A stretch of 64,000 nt of DNA, taken from NCBI GenBank assembly GCA_943787485.1, contig CALSMP010000007.1, positions 1-64,000 on the forward strand, written 5' to 3'. Made by a program: the position numbers and the translations under genes. Below, piece by piece: positions 35,856-44,480 of the stretch (position 1 is the first letter of the stretch; every line of letters begins with the position of its first letter). The DNA comes from an uncultured Luminiphilus sp. Its GTDB lineage: Bacteria; Pseudomonadota; Gammaproteobacteria; Pseudomonadales; Halieaceae. The notes under the pieces were generated by a model. That model was not told the origin of the DNA. It saw only the letters and a program-made list of their open reading frames with translations, and did not search any database.

Positions 35856-37811
35856 ATGAACATGCCCAGCCGAACACTGTCCGCCCTCTCCGATATCGAC
35901 GGCTTACGCGCGCTGGCAGTCAGTGCCGTAGTGCTTTTTCATCTCGATATTACCTACTTTCATGGTGGATTTTTGGGGGTCGACATCTTCTTTGTCGTGT
36001 CGGGCTTTCTCATCACTGGCCTTATCGAAGATAAGTTAGCAGTCGATAACTTTCGGTTTAGGGACTTTTATGCACGGCGAATCCGCCGGCTTTTCCCCGC
36101 CATTTACGCGACAGTCGGAGCGACTCTGTTGGCAAGCTGGCTGCTACTTCAACCCAGTCTGCTGCAGGGCGTTGCTCAATCAGGCGCAAGTGCGATCCTG
36201 CATGCCGCAAATATTTTCTTTTTTTTGGAAGCCGGATATTGGGATGTCAGCAGTTCGTTCAAGCCTCTTCTGCACTTGTGGTCGCTCGGTGTCGAAGAAC
36301 AGTTTTACCTGTTATGGCCGCTACTAGTGACGCTCCTTTTTGCGCTGAGCGCTCCAATCTATGTGTCGACACTGGCTGGGATTCTAGGGCTAAGTCTCAC
36401 CGGCTGGCTTGCCTACTCACTCAGCAACGAACCCGCTGCTTTTTACCTCCTACCTTTCAGAGTCTGGCAGTTTTGCGCGGGGGCTATGGCGCTAAGGATC
36501 TGGAGGCAATACAGAGGTTCGCTCTTTGTTACCCAAGTGCTCCGCTCTACCGGACTAGCTCTGTGTGTCTTCGGCATCATCACTATTGATGCGGGCTCAG
36601 CATCGGCTGGTTGGAGCGCAGTCATACCAACGACAGGGGCAGCACTTGTTCTAATCGCCGCTGACAGTCGTGAACCCAGCCCCTGGCTACGCCACCCCGC
36701 TGTACAGTGGGTCGGAACCCGATCGTTTGCCATCTACCTCACCCACTGGCCGATCATCACCTTGTACAAAACCACAACCCTGAGCTCACTCAACACCCTG
36801 ACACAATTTCTTCTCGGAATATTTAGCCTCTTTACCGCCGCCTTGCTGCATCGCTATGTAGAGCAACGCTTTTACCAGCGGAATACCGCCGCTCGTTGGG
36901 ATCGTTCAACCGCTATGATTTTAGCGAACGGGCTCGCGTTGCTGGCAATTCTGGTTTTGGTTGCAAAATTTCCCGACGAACTCAGCACCCGGAAGGTATT
37001 GCTTACGGCTGAAGTAATTGAAGCCTATAAGCAGAATAGATTTCAGCGAGTAGCCGGCAGTTGCCGAATTGACCAACTCCAGAACAAAAACCGCTGCCCC
37101 GCAAATCTAGTCTCACCCATACTCGTTATCGGGAACTCTCATGAACCCGATGGCTTTCATATTATGTCAGCCGCATTAGCGGGTGGACGCGAGCATACGC
37201 TAGTTAACTTTGGCTCAATCAATGGTTGTGACACGCTGAGAGCTATTGATAACTGGGCGCAGAGCGACAACCCCGTCTGTCAGGGTCGCATCGAAGCACT
37301 TGAAAAATCGATAAATACCATTCCATGGCAGGCGGTGATCCTGAGCAATCGAAGACCCGCTGGAGGGTGGTCAACAGGGCCGCTATCAGCTGCCGTGCTA
37401 GAGCGGAAGAAAGCGTTGATCAACATCATCGCCACCATCAAAGCTAATCAGCCTGCCACCAAGGTCATCGTTTTTGGCGACTACCTAAGTACGGTTCATG
37501 ACTGCGCGCTGTTGATCAACACGTATGAGGATTTCGCCGCCTGCAGCCGGCCCCACCTGCTGGAGCCGCCACCCTGGGGAGGATTTCCCGAGGGTCCCTT
37601 CGGGGCGGACCTTGCTGAGATAAGCGATGATTTTTTTGACAAAATGGCGCTACTTTGCGCGAGTGAAGAAATCGATAGCTGCGAAGTCATCACACCCGAA
37701 GGTCATCCGATAGCTATGGATCGACATCATCTGACCTACGAGTTTGCCACCTATATAGGGCAAAAACTGAAGGCCGAAAATCCTGACTGGCTTAAAGGAC
37801 TGCGAGATTAG
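35856..37811 (+). CDS. AT3-SGNH fusion acyltransferase (OafA/YrhL-like)
   Basis: 651 residues. The N-terminal ~390 residues form the acyltransferase-3 membrane domain: DIDGLRALAVSAVVLFHLD, GGFLGVDIFFVVSGFLIT, FYARRIRRLFPA and LLHLWSLGVEEQFYLLWP. The C-terminal ~230 residues are a periplasmic SGNH domain with VIGNSHEPDG (Ser present, but GNSH rather than GDSH) and the Asp-His end MDRHHLT. Such enzymes O-acetylate surface glycans such as LPS O-antigen or exopolysaccharide. Start ATG 35856 or 35862. It lies 68 bases after sulfotransferase 1 and may be co-transcribed. Confidence 0.88.
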   Translation: MNMPSRTLSALSDIDGLRALAVSAVVLFHLDITYFHGGFLGVDIFFVVSGFLITGLIEDKLAVDNFRFRDFYARRIRRLFPAIYATVGATLLASWLLLQPSLLQGVAQSGASAILHAANIFFFLEAGYWDVSSSFKPLLHLWSLGVEEQFYLLWPLLVTLLFALSAPIYVSTLAGILGLSLTGWLAYSLSNEPAAFYLLPFRVWQFCAGAMALRIWRQYRGSLFVTQVLRSTGLALCVFGIITIDAGSASAGWSAVIPTTGAALVLIAADSREPSPWLRHPAVQWVGTRSFAIYLTHWPIITLYKTTTLSSLNTLTQFLLGIFSLFTAALLHRYVEQRFYQRNTAARWDRSTAMILANGLALLAILVLVAKFPDELSTRKVLLTAEVIEAYKQNRFQRVAGSCRIDQLQNKNRCPANLVSPILVIGNSHEPDGFHIMSAALAGGREHTLVNFGSINGCDTLRAIDNWAQSDNPVCQGRIEALEKSINTIPWQAVILSNRRPAGGWSTGPLSAAVLERKKALINIIATIKANQPATKVIVFGDYLSTVHDCALLINTYEDFAACSRPHLLEPPPWGGFPEGPFGADLAEISDDFFDKMALLCASEEIDSCEVITPEGHPIAMDRHHLTYEFATYIGQKLKAENPDWLKGLRD

Positions 37812-37825
37812 CCACGCTCCTGCTA

Positions 37826-38719
37826 TTAGTTTTTGCGGACTTGCTCCAGGATGGACGAAAAATCGCGCTGGCCGTTACCTTTTTCCTGATGCTCTTGGTA
37901 GAGCGACAGCGCGAGTTTGCCCATCGCGTTCGCTATCTCGGAAGCATCAGCCACCTCATCAGCAAGACCGAGATCCTTCACCATTAAGTCAACCATAAAG
38001 CCAGGTTGGTAGTTATTGCTGGAAGGCACCCCATCCATTACCTGTGGCCACGGGTTGTATACCTGCAGCGACCAGTTATTCCCTGAACTGGCTTTCATAA
38101 TGGTCGATAACACCGCGGGATCTAGGCCATTGGCCGCCCCCATTGATAGCGCCTCACAGGTCCCAATCATGTGGATGGCCAGCAGCATGTTGTTGGCAGC
38201 CTTCGCTACCTGCCCTGCCCCCGCGGGACCCGCATGAAAGATTTTTTCCGGGCTGCCCATCGCTTCGAGGATTGGGCGAGCTCGTTCAAAAGCGTCCGCA
38301 CTGCCACCGCACATAAAGGCCAAGGTGCCTGCCTGCGCTGCCGCAACCCCGCCGGAAACGGGGGTATCCATGAAGTCAATGCCACGGTCTTTGGCAACGC
38401 CACCCACCTCCCTTGCGGTTTGCGAATCGATCGTGCTGGCGTCAAGCACCAACACCCCTTGGGGCAGCTGCGTTAACAATCCCTGCTCATCCTCGTAGAC
38501 CAATTTCACGTGCTTGCCCGCGGGAAGCATGCTTATGACCGCATCCACACCTTGACAGGCATGGGCGGCAGATTCGCACGCCACGCCGCCCGCGGCGGTG
38601 ACATCCGCCAGCGCGTCGGCTGAAAGATCAAATATCTGAACGGTGTGCCCAGCCTTGAGCAGGTTTTTGGCCATGGGCCCACCCATGTTGCCAAGTCCAA
38701 TGAATGCGATAACGGCCAT
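37826..38719 (-). CDS. mmsB: 3-hydroxyisobutyrate dehydrogenase
   Basis: 297 residues. N-terminal NAD loop FIGLGNMGGPMAKNLLKAGH, then DASTIDSQTAREV, substrate-binding DTPVSGGVAAAQAGTL, and catalytic Lys in GAGQVAKAANNMLLA; all standard for this family. The enzyme oxidises 3-hydroxyisobutyrate to methylmalonate semialdehyde in valine breakdown. Last gene of the minus-strand operon that starts at 41780, 15 bases after the HIBCH gene. Confidence 0.93.
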   Translation of the reverse strand: MAVIAFIGLGNMGGPMAKNLLKAGHTVQIFDLSADALADVTAAGGVACESAAHACQGVDAVISMLPAGKHVKLVYEDEQGLLTQLPQGVLVLDASTIDSQTAREVGGVAKDRGIDFMDTPVSGGVAAAQAGTLAFMCGGSADAFERARPILEAMGSPEKIFHAGPAGAGQVAKAANNMLLAIHMIGTCEALSMGAANGLDPAVLSTIMKASSGNNWSLQVYNPWPQVMDGVPSSNNYQPGFMVDLMVKDLGLADEVADASEIANAMGKLALSLYQEHQEKGNGQRDFSSILEQVRKN

Positions 38720-38734
38720 TCGGTTCGCTCCAGA

Positions 38735-39835
38735 TTAAGCAGGCAAGTTAAGGGAGGGCATCTCTTTGGGTGTCTCAAAAAACCCATCGAGAACATCGTC
38801 GGGGACATCCGCCACCTGCAGGTAAGACCACTGGGGATTCCGATCTTTATCGACAAGCAGCGCGCGCACTCCCTCGGAAAATTCAGGATGACGCATAATA
38901 TTGGTCCCTAAAATCAGTTCGCTTTGAAACACCTGTTCAAGGGTTCGGCCCGCTGATTCGTTCAATTGACGAAATATCCAGGAGGCCGCCAGCTTGGATC
39001 CATGGGCGAAACCATTGCAGGCCTTGCCTATCCAAGACTCCTCATCCCGGCTATCAAGCAGCCTGTTCGAGATCTCCTTTAGATCATTACCCGCCATGAG
39101 GGCATTGATGGTATCGAGAGCCGGCTCCAACTGCGGGGCAGGCAAGTCGGTGGTAGCGGGCGTCGCAAGAGCCTCATCTACAAGCTCCGCATTTGTCGTT
39201 GCGTCGTCAGTCCAAAGAGTCTCTGCGAGGCGATCAAGCACCGCCTGTTTCTGTTCGTGAGCCAAAAAAATGGTGCCAAGCCCACAAAACAGGGCGTCAG
39301 CGGCGTTGATATGCGCCGCCGTCAGTGCAAGAAATCGCCCTACCTGACCGGGCATTTTATTAAGGAACCAGCTGCCGCCCACGTCAGGAAACAAGGCGAT
39401 GGTGACTTCAGGCATGCCGATCCGTGTTCGCTCGCTCACCACCCGGTGGCTGCAACCAGCAAGAATCCCTAAACCCCCGCCCATGACCACACCGTGACCC
39501 CAGCAAACGACCGGCTTAGGACAAGTGTGCAGCAGGTAATTCATCCGGTATTCCCGGGCGAAAAAATTCTCGGCGTAATCGCAGGGACCCCCAGGATTTT
39601 CGATACAAGAATTTCTTAGTGCCTGCACATCGCCACCCGCGCAAAATGCCTTTTCGCCGCTACCATCAATAAAAATAGCGGCAATGCTCGGGTCATCTCG
39701 CCACGCTTCGAGTGCCTCTGTCATTAACTCAACCATGTCGCGGGTCAGGGAGTTCAGTGTTTTTGGCGCGTCCAGGGTCAAATGCCCTACTCGCTTATCG
39801 CCCTGCCCAATGATTTGCTGATGTACGCCTGTCAT
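38735..39835 (-). CDS. 3-hydroxyisobutyryl-CoA hydrolase
   Basis: 366 residues from ATG 39835, which overlaps the stop of the hydratase gene (TAATG) and has GGAAGA ahead; a GTG at 39850 would give 5 more residues. Crotonase fold with CAGGDVQALR, GHGVVMGGGLGILAGCSHRV and MPEVTIALFPDVGGSWFLNKMPG, whose Glu-x-Asp placement marks HIBCH-type hydrolases rather than hydratases. It frees 3-hydroxyisobutyrate from its CoA ester in valine catabolism. Confidence 0.9.
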   Translation of the reverse strand: MTGVHQQIIGQGDKRVGHLTLDAPKTLNSLTRDMVELMTEALEAWRDDPSIAAIFIDGSGEKAFCAGGDVQALRNSCIENPGGPCDYAENFFAREYRMNYLLHTCPKPVVCWGHGVVMGGGLGILAGCSHRVVSERTRIGMPEVTIALFPDVGGSWFLNKMPGQVGRFLALTAAHINAADALFCGLGTIFLAHEQKQAVLDRLAETLWTDDATTNAELVDEALATPATTDLPAPQLEPALDTINALMAGNDLKEISNRLLDSRDEESWIGKACNGFAHGSKLAASWIFRQLNESAGRTLEQVFQSELILGTNIMRHPEFSEGVRALLVDKDRNPQWSYLQVADVPDDVLDGFFETPKEMPSLNLPA

Positions 39836-40623
39836 TATCGATTCTTCCACTCGGGTGATCGCTTCTCGAGAAAAGCATTGACACCCTCTCGCTGGTCTTC
39901 CGTACTAAAAAGTTGGACGAACTCGTCCCGCTCCGCAGCCAGTCCCGCGCCAATAGCAATATCTCGCGCACTGTGAATGAGCCGCTTGCACGCCGCGATA
40001 GACGTCGGGCTTTGCTGTGCCACCTGCTCCGCCAATCGGGTAGCGACGATCAAGGACTCCCCTGAGGGCACGACTTCCTCGACGAGTCCTAACGCCAAAG
40101 CCTTGTCAGCCGAGAGGCGCTCGCCGCACATAATCATGCGCTTGGCCCAGCCCTCTCCCACCAACTGAGCCAATCGTTGGGTCCCCCCCGCACAGGGTAA
40201 TAAACCGACCTTCGCCTCCGGCAACGCCATCTGGGCGTGGCTTTCAGCGATGCGAATATCGCAGGCCAGCGCCACCTCAAGTCCGCCGCCCATGGCGAAG
40301 CCGTTAATCGCTGCGATAGATACACCTCTAAAGTCCGCCAGCGTTTCAAAGGCGGCACCAAAAGCATCGGCCATGCGTTGAGCAGTGGCGGGATCGCCAT
40401 CGGCGAACAGCTTGAGGTCGGCACCCGCTGAAAAGAATTTCTCTCCCGCTCCTGTCAGCACCAAGGCATAGATTTCCGGTTGAGCATTGAGTGTTTCCAC
40501 TATGTCTTTCAGAGCGGGAAGGCTGTCAGTATCCCAGGTATTGGCAGCGGGATTGTCAATCGTAAGGCAGGCGATATGCCCCTGTAGAGTGACTTTGATC
40601 TTTTCTGACTGACTGATACTCAT
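39835..40623 (-). CDS. Enoyl-CoA hydratase
   Basis: 262 residues, crotonase family. Oxyanion-hole motifs are FFSAGADLKLF and INGFAMGGGLEVALACDIRIAE, followed by LPEAKVGLLPCAGGTQRL with the catalytic Glu region. In this operon it should hydrate methacrylyl-CoA to 3-hydroxyisobutyryl-CoA. Its ATG overlaps the stop of the acyl-CoA dehydrogenase gene by 4 bases and its stop overlaps the HIBCH start. Confidence 0.92.
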   Translation of the reverse strand: MSISQSEKIKVTLQGHIACLTIDNPAANTWDTDSLPALKDIVETLNAQPEIYALVLTGAGEKFFSAGADLKLFADGDPATAQRMADAFGAAFETLADFRGVSIAAINGFAMGGGLEVALACDIRIAESHAQMALPEAKVGLLPCAGGTQRLAQLVGEGWAKRMIMCGERLSADKALALGLVEEVVPSGESLIVATRLAEQVAQQSPTSIAACKRLIHSARDIAIGAGLAAERDEFVQLFSTEDQREGVNAFLEKRSPEWKNR

Positions 40624-41780
40624 TTAATCACCTCTAAGGCGCCGTCCATCATAAGTTTACGGCCAATGATGACGCGCATAATTTCGTTAGTCCCCTCAAG
40701 AATTTGGTGTACCCGGGTATCGCGCACATAGCGCTCGACCGGGTACTCCTTGATGTAGCCATAGCCACCAAATAGTTGAAGCGCCTGATTGCACACCGAG
40801 AAACCGACGTCGGTGGCAAATCGTTTGGCCATGGCACAGTAGGTAGTGGCCTGGGGGTCTCGGTTATCAAGCTTGCTCGCGGCGAGACGAATCATTTGTC
40901 GGGCTGCCACCAGCTCGGTGGCCATATCGGCGAGCCTGAATTGCGTGTTTTGAAAATCTGCGATCGGCGTATCAAACTGTTTACGATCACTCACATAAGC
41001 AACAGCATCCTCGAGCGCCTGCTGCGCAGTCCCCACCGAGCACGTCGCAATATTGATGCGACCGCCGTCAAGGCCCTCCATGGCTATCGCGAAGCCCTGC
41101 CCTTCTTCACCCAAGCGATGACTCACAGGAACGCAGACATTATCGAAGGACACCATGCGGGTAGGCTGGGCGTTCCAACCCATCTTTTCTTCTTTCTTGC
41201 CGTAGCTAACGCCCTCCGCGTCCGCCGGAATAAGCAAGGCCGTGATTCCCTTGTGACCTTCACCACCGGTCCGAGTCATCACCACAAGCACGTCGGTATC
41301 ACCGGCCCCTGAGATAAAAACCTTACTTCCGGAGACAATGTACTGGTCGCCCTCGAGGACAGCTCTTGTTTTCAGGCCCGCCGCATCAGAGCCAGCACCT
41401 GGCTCGGTTAAACAGTAGGACGCCAGCTTTTCTCCCGAGACCAGCGCGGGACACCATTCGTCAATCACGCCCTGCTGACAGTACTTGCCAACCATAGATG
41501 TCGCCATATTGTGGATCGTTAAAAACGCTGCCGTGGTGGTGCAACCCCGTGCCAACTCCTCAACGATAAGACTGGCATCAAGACGGGTCATGCCAAGGCC
41601 ACCCGCGCGCTCTGGCGTGTACATTCCCATGAACCCGAGGTCCCCCGCCGCCTTCAGCGTGGCCTTGGGGAAAATCGCCTCGGCATCCCAGCGCGCGGCG
41701 TGGGGTGCCAGCTCACCGAGTGAAAACGCCCTTGCGCTATCCACAAAAAATTGCTGCTGATCATTAAGTTCAAAATTCAC
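40620..41780 (-). CDS. Acyl-CoA dehydrogenase, probably isobutyryl-CoA dehydrogenase
   Basis: 386 residues. FAD/acyl-CoA dehydrogenase signatures: YCLTEPGAGSDAAGLKT, FISGAGDTDVLVVMTRT, MGWNAQPTRMVSFDNV, and the C-terminal QLFGGYGYIKEYPVERYVRDTRVHQILEGTNEIMR. The Glu of EGTNEI lies at the catalytic position used by short/branched-chain members. Gene order with ECH, HIBCH and MmsB points to isobutyryl-CoA (valine) as substrate. First gene of the operon. Confidence 0.9.
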   Translation of the reverse strand: MNFELNDQQQFFVDSARAFSLGELAPHAARWDAEAIFPKATLKAAGDLGFMGMYTPERAGGLGMTRLDASLIVEELARGCTTTAAFLTIHNMATSMVGKYCQQGVIDEWCPALVSGEKLASYCLTEPGAGSDAAGLKTRAVLEGDQYIVSGSKVFISGAGDTDVLVVMTRTGGEGHKGITALLIPADAEGVSYGKKEEKMGWNAQPTRMVSFDNVCVPVSHRLGEEGQGFAIAMEGLDGGRINIATCSVGTAQQALEDAVAYVSDRKQFDTPIADFQNTQFRLADMATELVAARQMIRLAASKLDNRDPQATTYCAMAKRFATDVGFSVCNQALQLFGGYGYIKEYPVERYVRDTRVHQILEGTNEIMRVIIGRKLMMDGALEVIK

Positions 41781-42119
41781 GGGAAGCTCGATAAATCGTC
41801 TTGTTGAAGGAAGTCATGAGTGCTCCATTGTAGCGTCACTCCGCTTTACAGTCGCTCTGCTTTTCAGCCGCTAAATTCAGGCCACAACCCGATCTAGCCC
41901 GACGGCATCAAGCAGACCTGCTGGGCATTGCACTACACAGTTCTGTCGGTTTGCGTGGTGATGAGCGGGAAATTACCTCACCCCGCTGGAACATTACCTT
42001 ACCCAACCGGGGTAAGGGCACCCGTAGTCAGGATCATCGGCGGAGCGTTACCATTTGGCGACCCATGAAAATCTGACACGTCACGTTTACGTCGTCCTTT
42101 TAGGCATTCGAGGCCCAAC
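41781..42119. other. Divergent regulatory region between valine operon and aldehyde dehydrogenase
   Basis: 339 bases with no credible gene. Contains a perfect inverted repeat at 41997-42017 (listed separately) and a related half-site about 21 bases upstream. Confidence 0.6.
41972..42017. promoter_or_regulatory. Candidate operator: palindrome plus upstream half-site
   Basis: CCTTACCC-AACCG-GGGTAAGG at 41997-42017 is an 8-5-8 perfect inverted repeat. ATTACCT occurs at 41993-41999 within it and again at 41972-41978, spaced 21 bases, two helical turns. The site is about 100 bases before the aldehyde dehydrogenase start and 217 before the valine operon start. A regulator site is inferred; a small RNA hairpin is an alternative, though there is no T tract. 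Confidence 0.5.
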
Positions 42120-43541
42120 ATGACAACAGCACACGCCGATTCTGCAAACGACCCTGAAGGCTTTATTCGCGCTTTGGTTGAGCGCTCGCGCATCGCGCAG
42201 GAACAGATAGCTGACTACACCCAGGAACAAGTCGACGCCCTGATCCGCGCGATGGTGTGGTCCGTGGCTCAGCCGGGCGTTGCGGAAGAAATCGCCCAAT
42301 TCACGGTGGATGAGACTCAGCTTGGTAACTACGAGGGTAAGTTTTTAAAAATCCAGCGTAAAACCCGTGCCACCCTCGCGGATATCATTAATGACAAATC
42401 GGTGGGCGTTATCGAAGAGCTGCCTGAGCGGCAGATCAGGATTATTGCCAAACCCCTGGGCGTTATCGGTGCGTTGGCGCCCTCGACCAATCCCGAGGCA
42501 ACGCCTGTCATCAAGGCAATACATGCGATCAAAGGCCGAAACTCCATCATCATTGCCCCGCACCCTCGGGCCAAACTGACAAACAAGAAGATTTGCGACC
42601 TGATGCGAGCGGCGCTCAAAAAAATGGGGGCTCCGGAAGATCTGGTTATTGCCATTGAGACCCCGTCCCTCGAAACCACCCAAGAGCTGATGCGCCAGTG
42701 TGACAGGGTCCTCGCGACGGGCGGCGGCGCCATGGTGACCGCGGCCTATTCCAGTGGCACGCCTGCGCTAGGCGTCGGCGTGGGCAACGCGGTCATCACC
42801 GTTGATGAAACCGCGGATCTCGATGCGGCGGCCGAGAAGATACGCCTGTCTAAAACGCTGGATCTGGCGGCGTCATGCTCATCGGACAACTCAGTCATCC
42901 TTATGGATTCTATCTACGATGACATGCTCAAAAAACTGCAAGAAAAAGGCGGTTATGTGTGTTCGGCCGACGAAAAAGCCAAACTCCGTGCCGCCCTTTG
43001 GGACGATGAGCTTCACATTAATACCCAGATGGTGGCCCAGCCCGCCGGCCGGATTGCGGCCATGGCAGGGTTTAATCCGCCTCCGGATACTCAATTTTTT
43101 ATTGTGTTAGAAGATGGCTGGGGGCCTGAGCACCCCTTCTCGGGTGAAAAGCTGTCGGTGATCATGGCGCTCTATCGCGCACGGGATATCGATCACGCCA
43201 TTGAGCTTACACGCCATATTCAAGCCTATCAGGGGCAAGGACACTCCTGCGGCATTTACTCAAATAGTGATGCCAACATCATGAGGCTGGCTCATCAGAC
43301 GCGAACCTCCCGGGTTATGGTCAATCAGCCCCAATCTGCGTCAAACAGCGGCAACCTGTGGAACGGGATGCGCCAAACCTTTTCTCTGGGCTGTGGATCT
43401 TGGGGAGGTAACGGCACCAACAACAACATTTCTTGGCGGGATTTGATCAATGAGACCTGGGTATCGATGCCGCTGCCCCAAGAAAAGACGCTGCCCTCGG
43501 ACGATGAGTTGTTTGGGTCGATTCCGGACCAGCTGTCCTAG
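42120..43541 (+). CDS. Acylating aldehyde dehydrogenase, SauS-like (sulfoacetaldehyde dehydrogenase?)
   Basis: 473 residues of the CoA-acylating ALDH group (EutE/AdhE N-domain type), not classical ALDH: RIIAKPLGVIGALAPSTNPEATPVIKAI, IIIAPHPRAKLTNKKI, VLATGGGAMVTAAYSSGTPALGVGVGN, and the catalytic Cys in LAASCSSDNSVILMD. The CSS-(D/E)-NS form, and the C-terminal GCGSWGGNGTNNNISWRDLIN, resemble sulfoacetaldehyde dehydrogenase (acylating), SauS, which makes sulfoacetyl-CoA. This substrate call is from memory and uncertain; other short aldehydes are possible. Followed by a LuxR regulator 90 bases downstream on the same strand. Confidence 0.75.
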   Translation: MTTAHADSANDPEGFIRALVERSRIAQEQIADYTQEQVDALIRAMVWSVAQPGVAEEIAQFTVDETQLGNYEGKFLKIQRKTRATLADIINDKSVGVIEELPERQIRIIAKPLGVIGALAPSTNPEATPVIKAIHAIKGRNSIIIAPHPRAKLTNKKICDLMRAALKKMGAPEDLVIAIETPSLETTQELMRQCDRVLATGGGAMVTAAYSSGTPALGVGVGNAVITVDETADLDAAAEKIRLSKTLDLAASCSSDNSVILMDSIYDDMLKKLQEKGGYVCSADEKAKLRAALWDDELHINTQMVAQPAGRIAAMAGFNPPPDTQFFIVLEDGWGPEHPFSGEKLSVIMALYRARDIDHAIELTRHIQAYQGQGHSCGIYSNSDANIMRLAHQTRTSRVMVNQPQSASNSGNLWNGMRQTFSLGCGSWGGNGTNNNISWRDLINETWVSMPLPQEKTLPSDDELFGSIPDQLS

Positions 43542-43631
43542 CGCAGCTTCCCCGGATGCCGCAATAGGCCGCTGCATCGTGAGCAACATCGCGGCACCAT
43601 TTCTGCCATGAGTCCGTGGTAATCTGCGGCC

Positions 43632-44480
43632 ATGACACCGATTCCATCCTTTCCCCACCGTTTAGCTGAAGCGCTCAAACAGGTGGGATCGACTGAGTTT
43701 CCTCGGGCTATTTGCTCTGCCGTGGGTGAGCTGGTCCGTGCAGAAGATATGAGTTTGCTGCTGTTCAGAGCAGGGCAACTGCCCACCGTTGAGTTCAACA
43801 CGCCGCGTGCAGGTGGGGACACGAGCTCGCTCAACAGCTACATCCAGCGCGCTTTCCTGCTGGACCCCTATTACCGCGCAGCGACCGTCGATAATCGGTA
43901 TGGCGTTTTTCGCCTCAAGGCCCTCGCTCCTCATGGTTTTAAAAGCAGCGAGTACTACCGCACCTGGTATCACAACAACGGCCTGAGCGACGAATGTGGA
44001 CTGCTGGTGGCGCTGGAGGAGGGGTTTGTAAACCTGTCCCTCGGCATGCTTAAAAGGGGGCAGGGCTTTAGTGAGCGCTCACTATTAACACTTCGCGAGT
44101 TTTTCCCCCTGATCGAAACTATCATTCAGCGCCATTGGGCGGAGGAGGCCAGCCAGCAACAAGGGGACCCCAGTCTTCGTGCGCGTATGGAGTCCTCGCT
44201 GGCTGCCTTTGGTAGCTCCATATTGACCCGTCGCGAACAGCAAATCACCGGCATGGTGCTGCTCGGAAACAGCACGCGGCTGATCGCCGAAAAGCTGGCG
44301 ATATCCACCGAGACCGTCAAGCTGCATCGCAAGCATGCCTATGCCAAGCTCGATATCTCGAGTCAGGCAGAGCTGTTCAGCTTGTTTATGCAAGCACTGA
44401 GCCACAGTGAAGGCGGGTCCGACGTAGACCCGTTGGTCGCGTTCCACAGTCCATCCACGGGGCGCACAACGCAGAGCTAA
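43632..44480 (+). CDS. LuxR-family transcriptional regulator
   Basis: 282 residues. The C-terminal ~65 residues are a LuxR/FixJ helix-turn-helix: LTRREQQITGMVLLGNSTRLIAEKLAISTETVKLHRKHAYAKLDISSQAEL. The N-terminal ~190 residues, with LDPYYRAA, KSSEYYRTWYHNNGLSDECGLLV and LSLGMLKRGQGFSERSL, form a sensor-like domain seen in marine LuxR regulators that are not quorum-sensing acyl-HSL receptors. Its stop overlaps the sulfotransferase start (TAATG), so it is translated with it and likely controls this locus. Confidence 0.85.
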   Translation: MTPIPSFPHRLAEALKQVGSTEFPRAICSAVGELVRAEDMSLLLFRAGQLPTVEFNTPRAGGDTSSLNSYIQRAFLLDPYYRAATVDNRYGVFRLKALAPHGFKSSEYYRTWYHNNGLSDECGLLVALEEGFVNLSLGMLKRGQGFSERSLLTLREFFPLIETIIQRHWAEEASQQQGDPSLRARMESSLAAFGSSILTRREQQITGMVLLGNSTRLIAEKLAISTETVKLHRKHAYAKLDISSQAELFSLFMQALSHSEGGSDVDPLVAFHSPSTGRTTQS

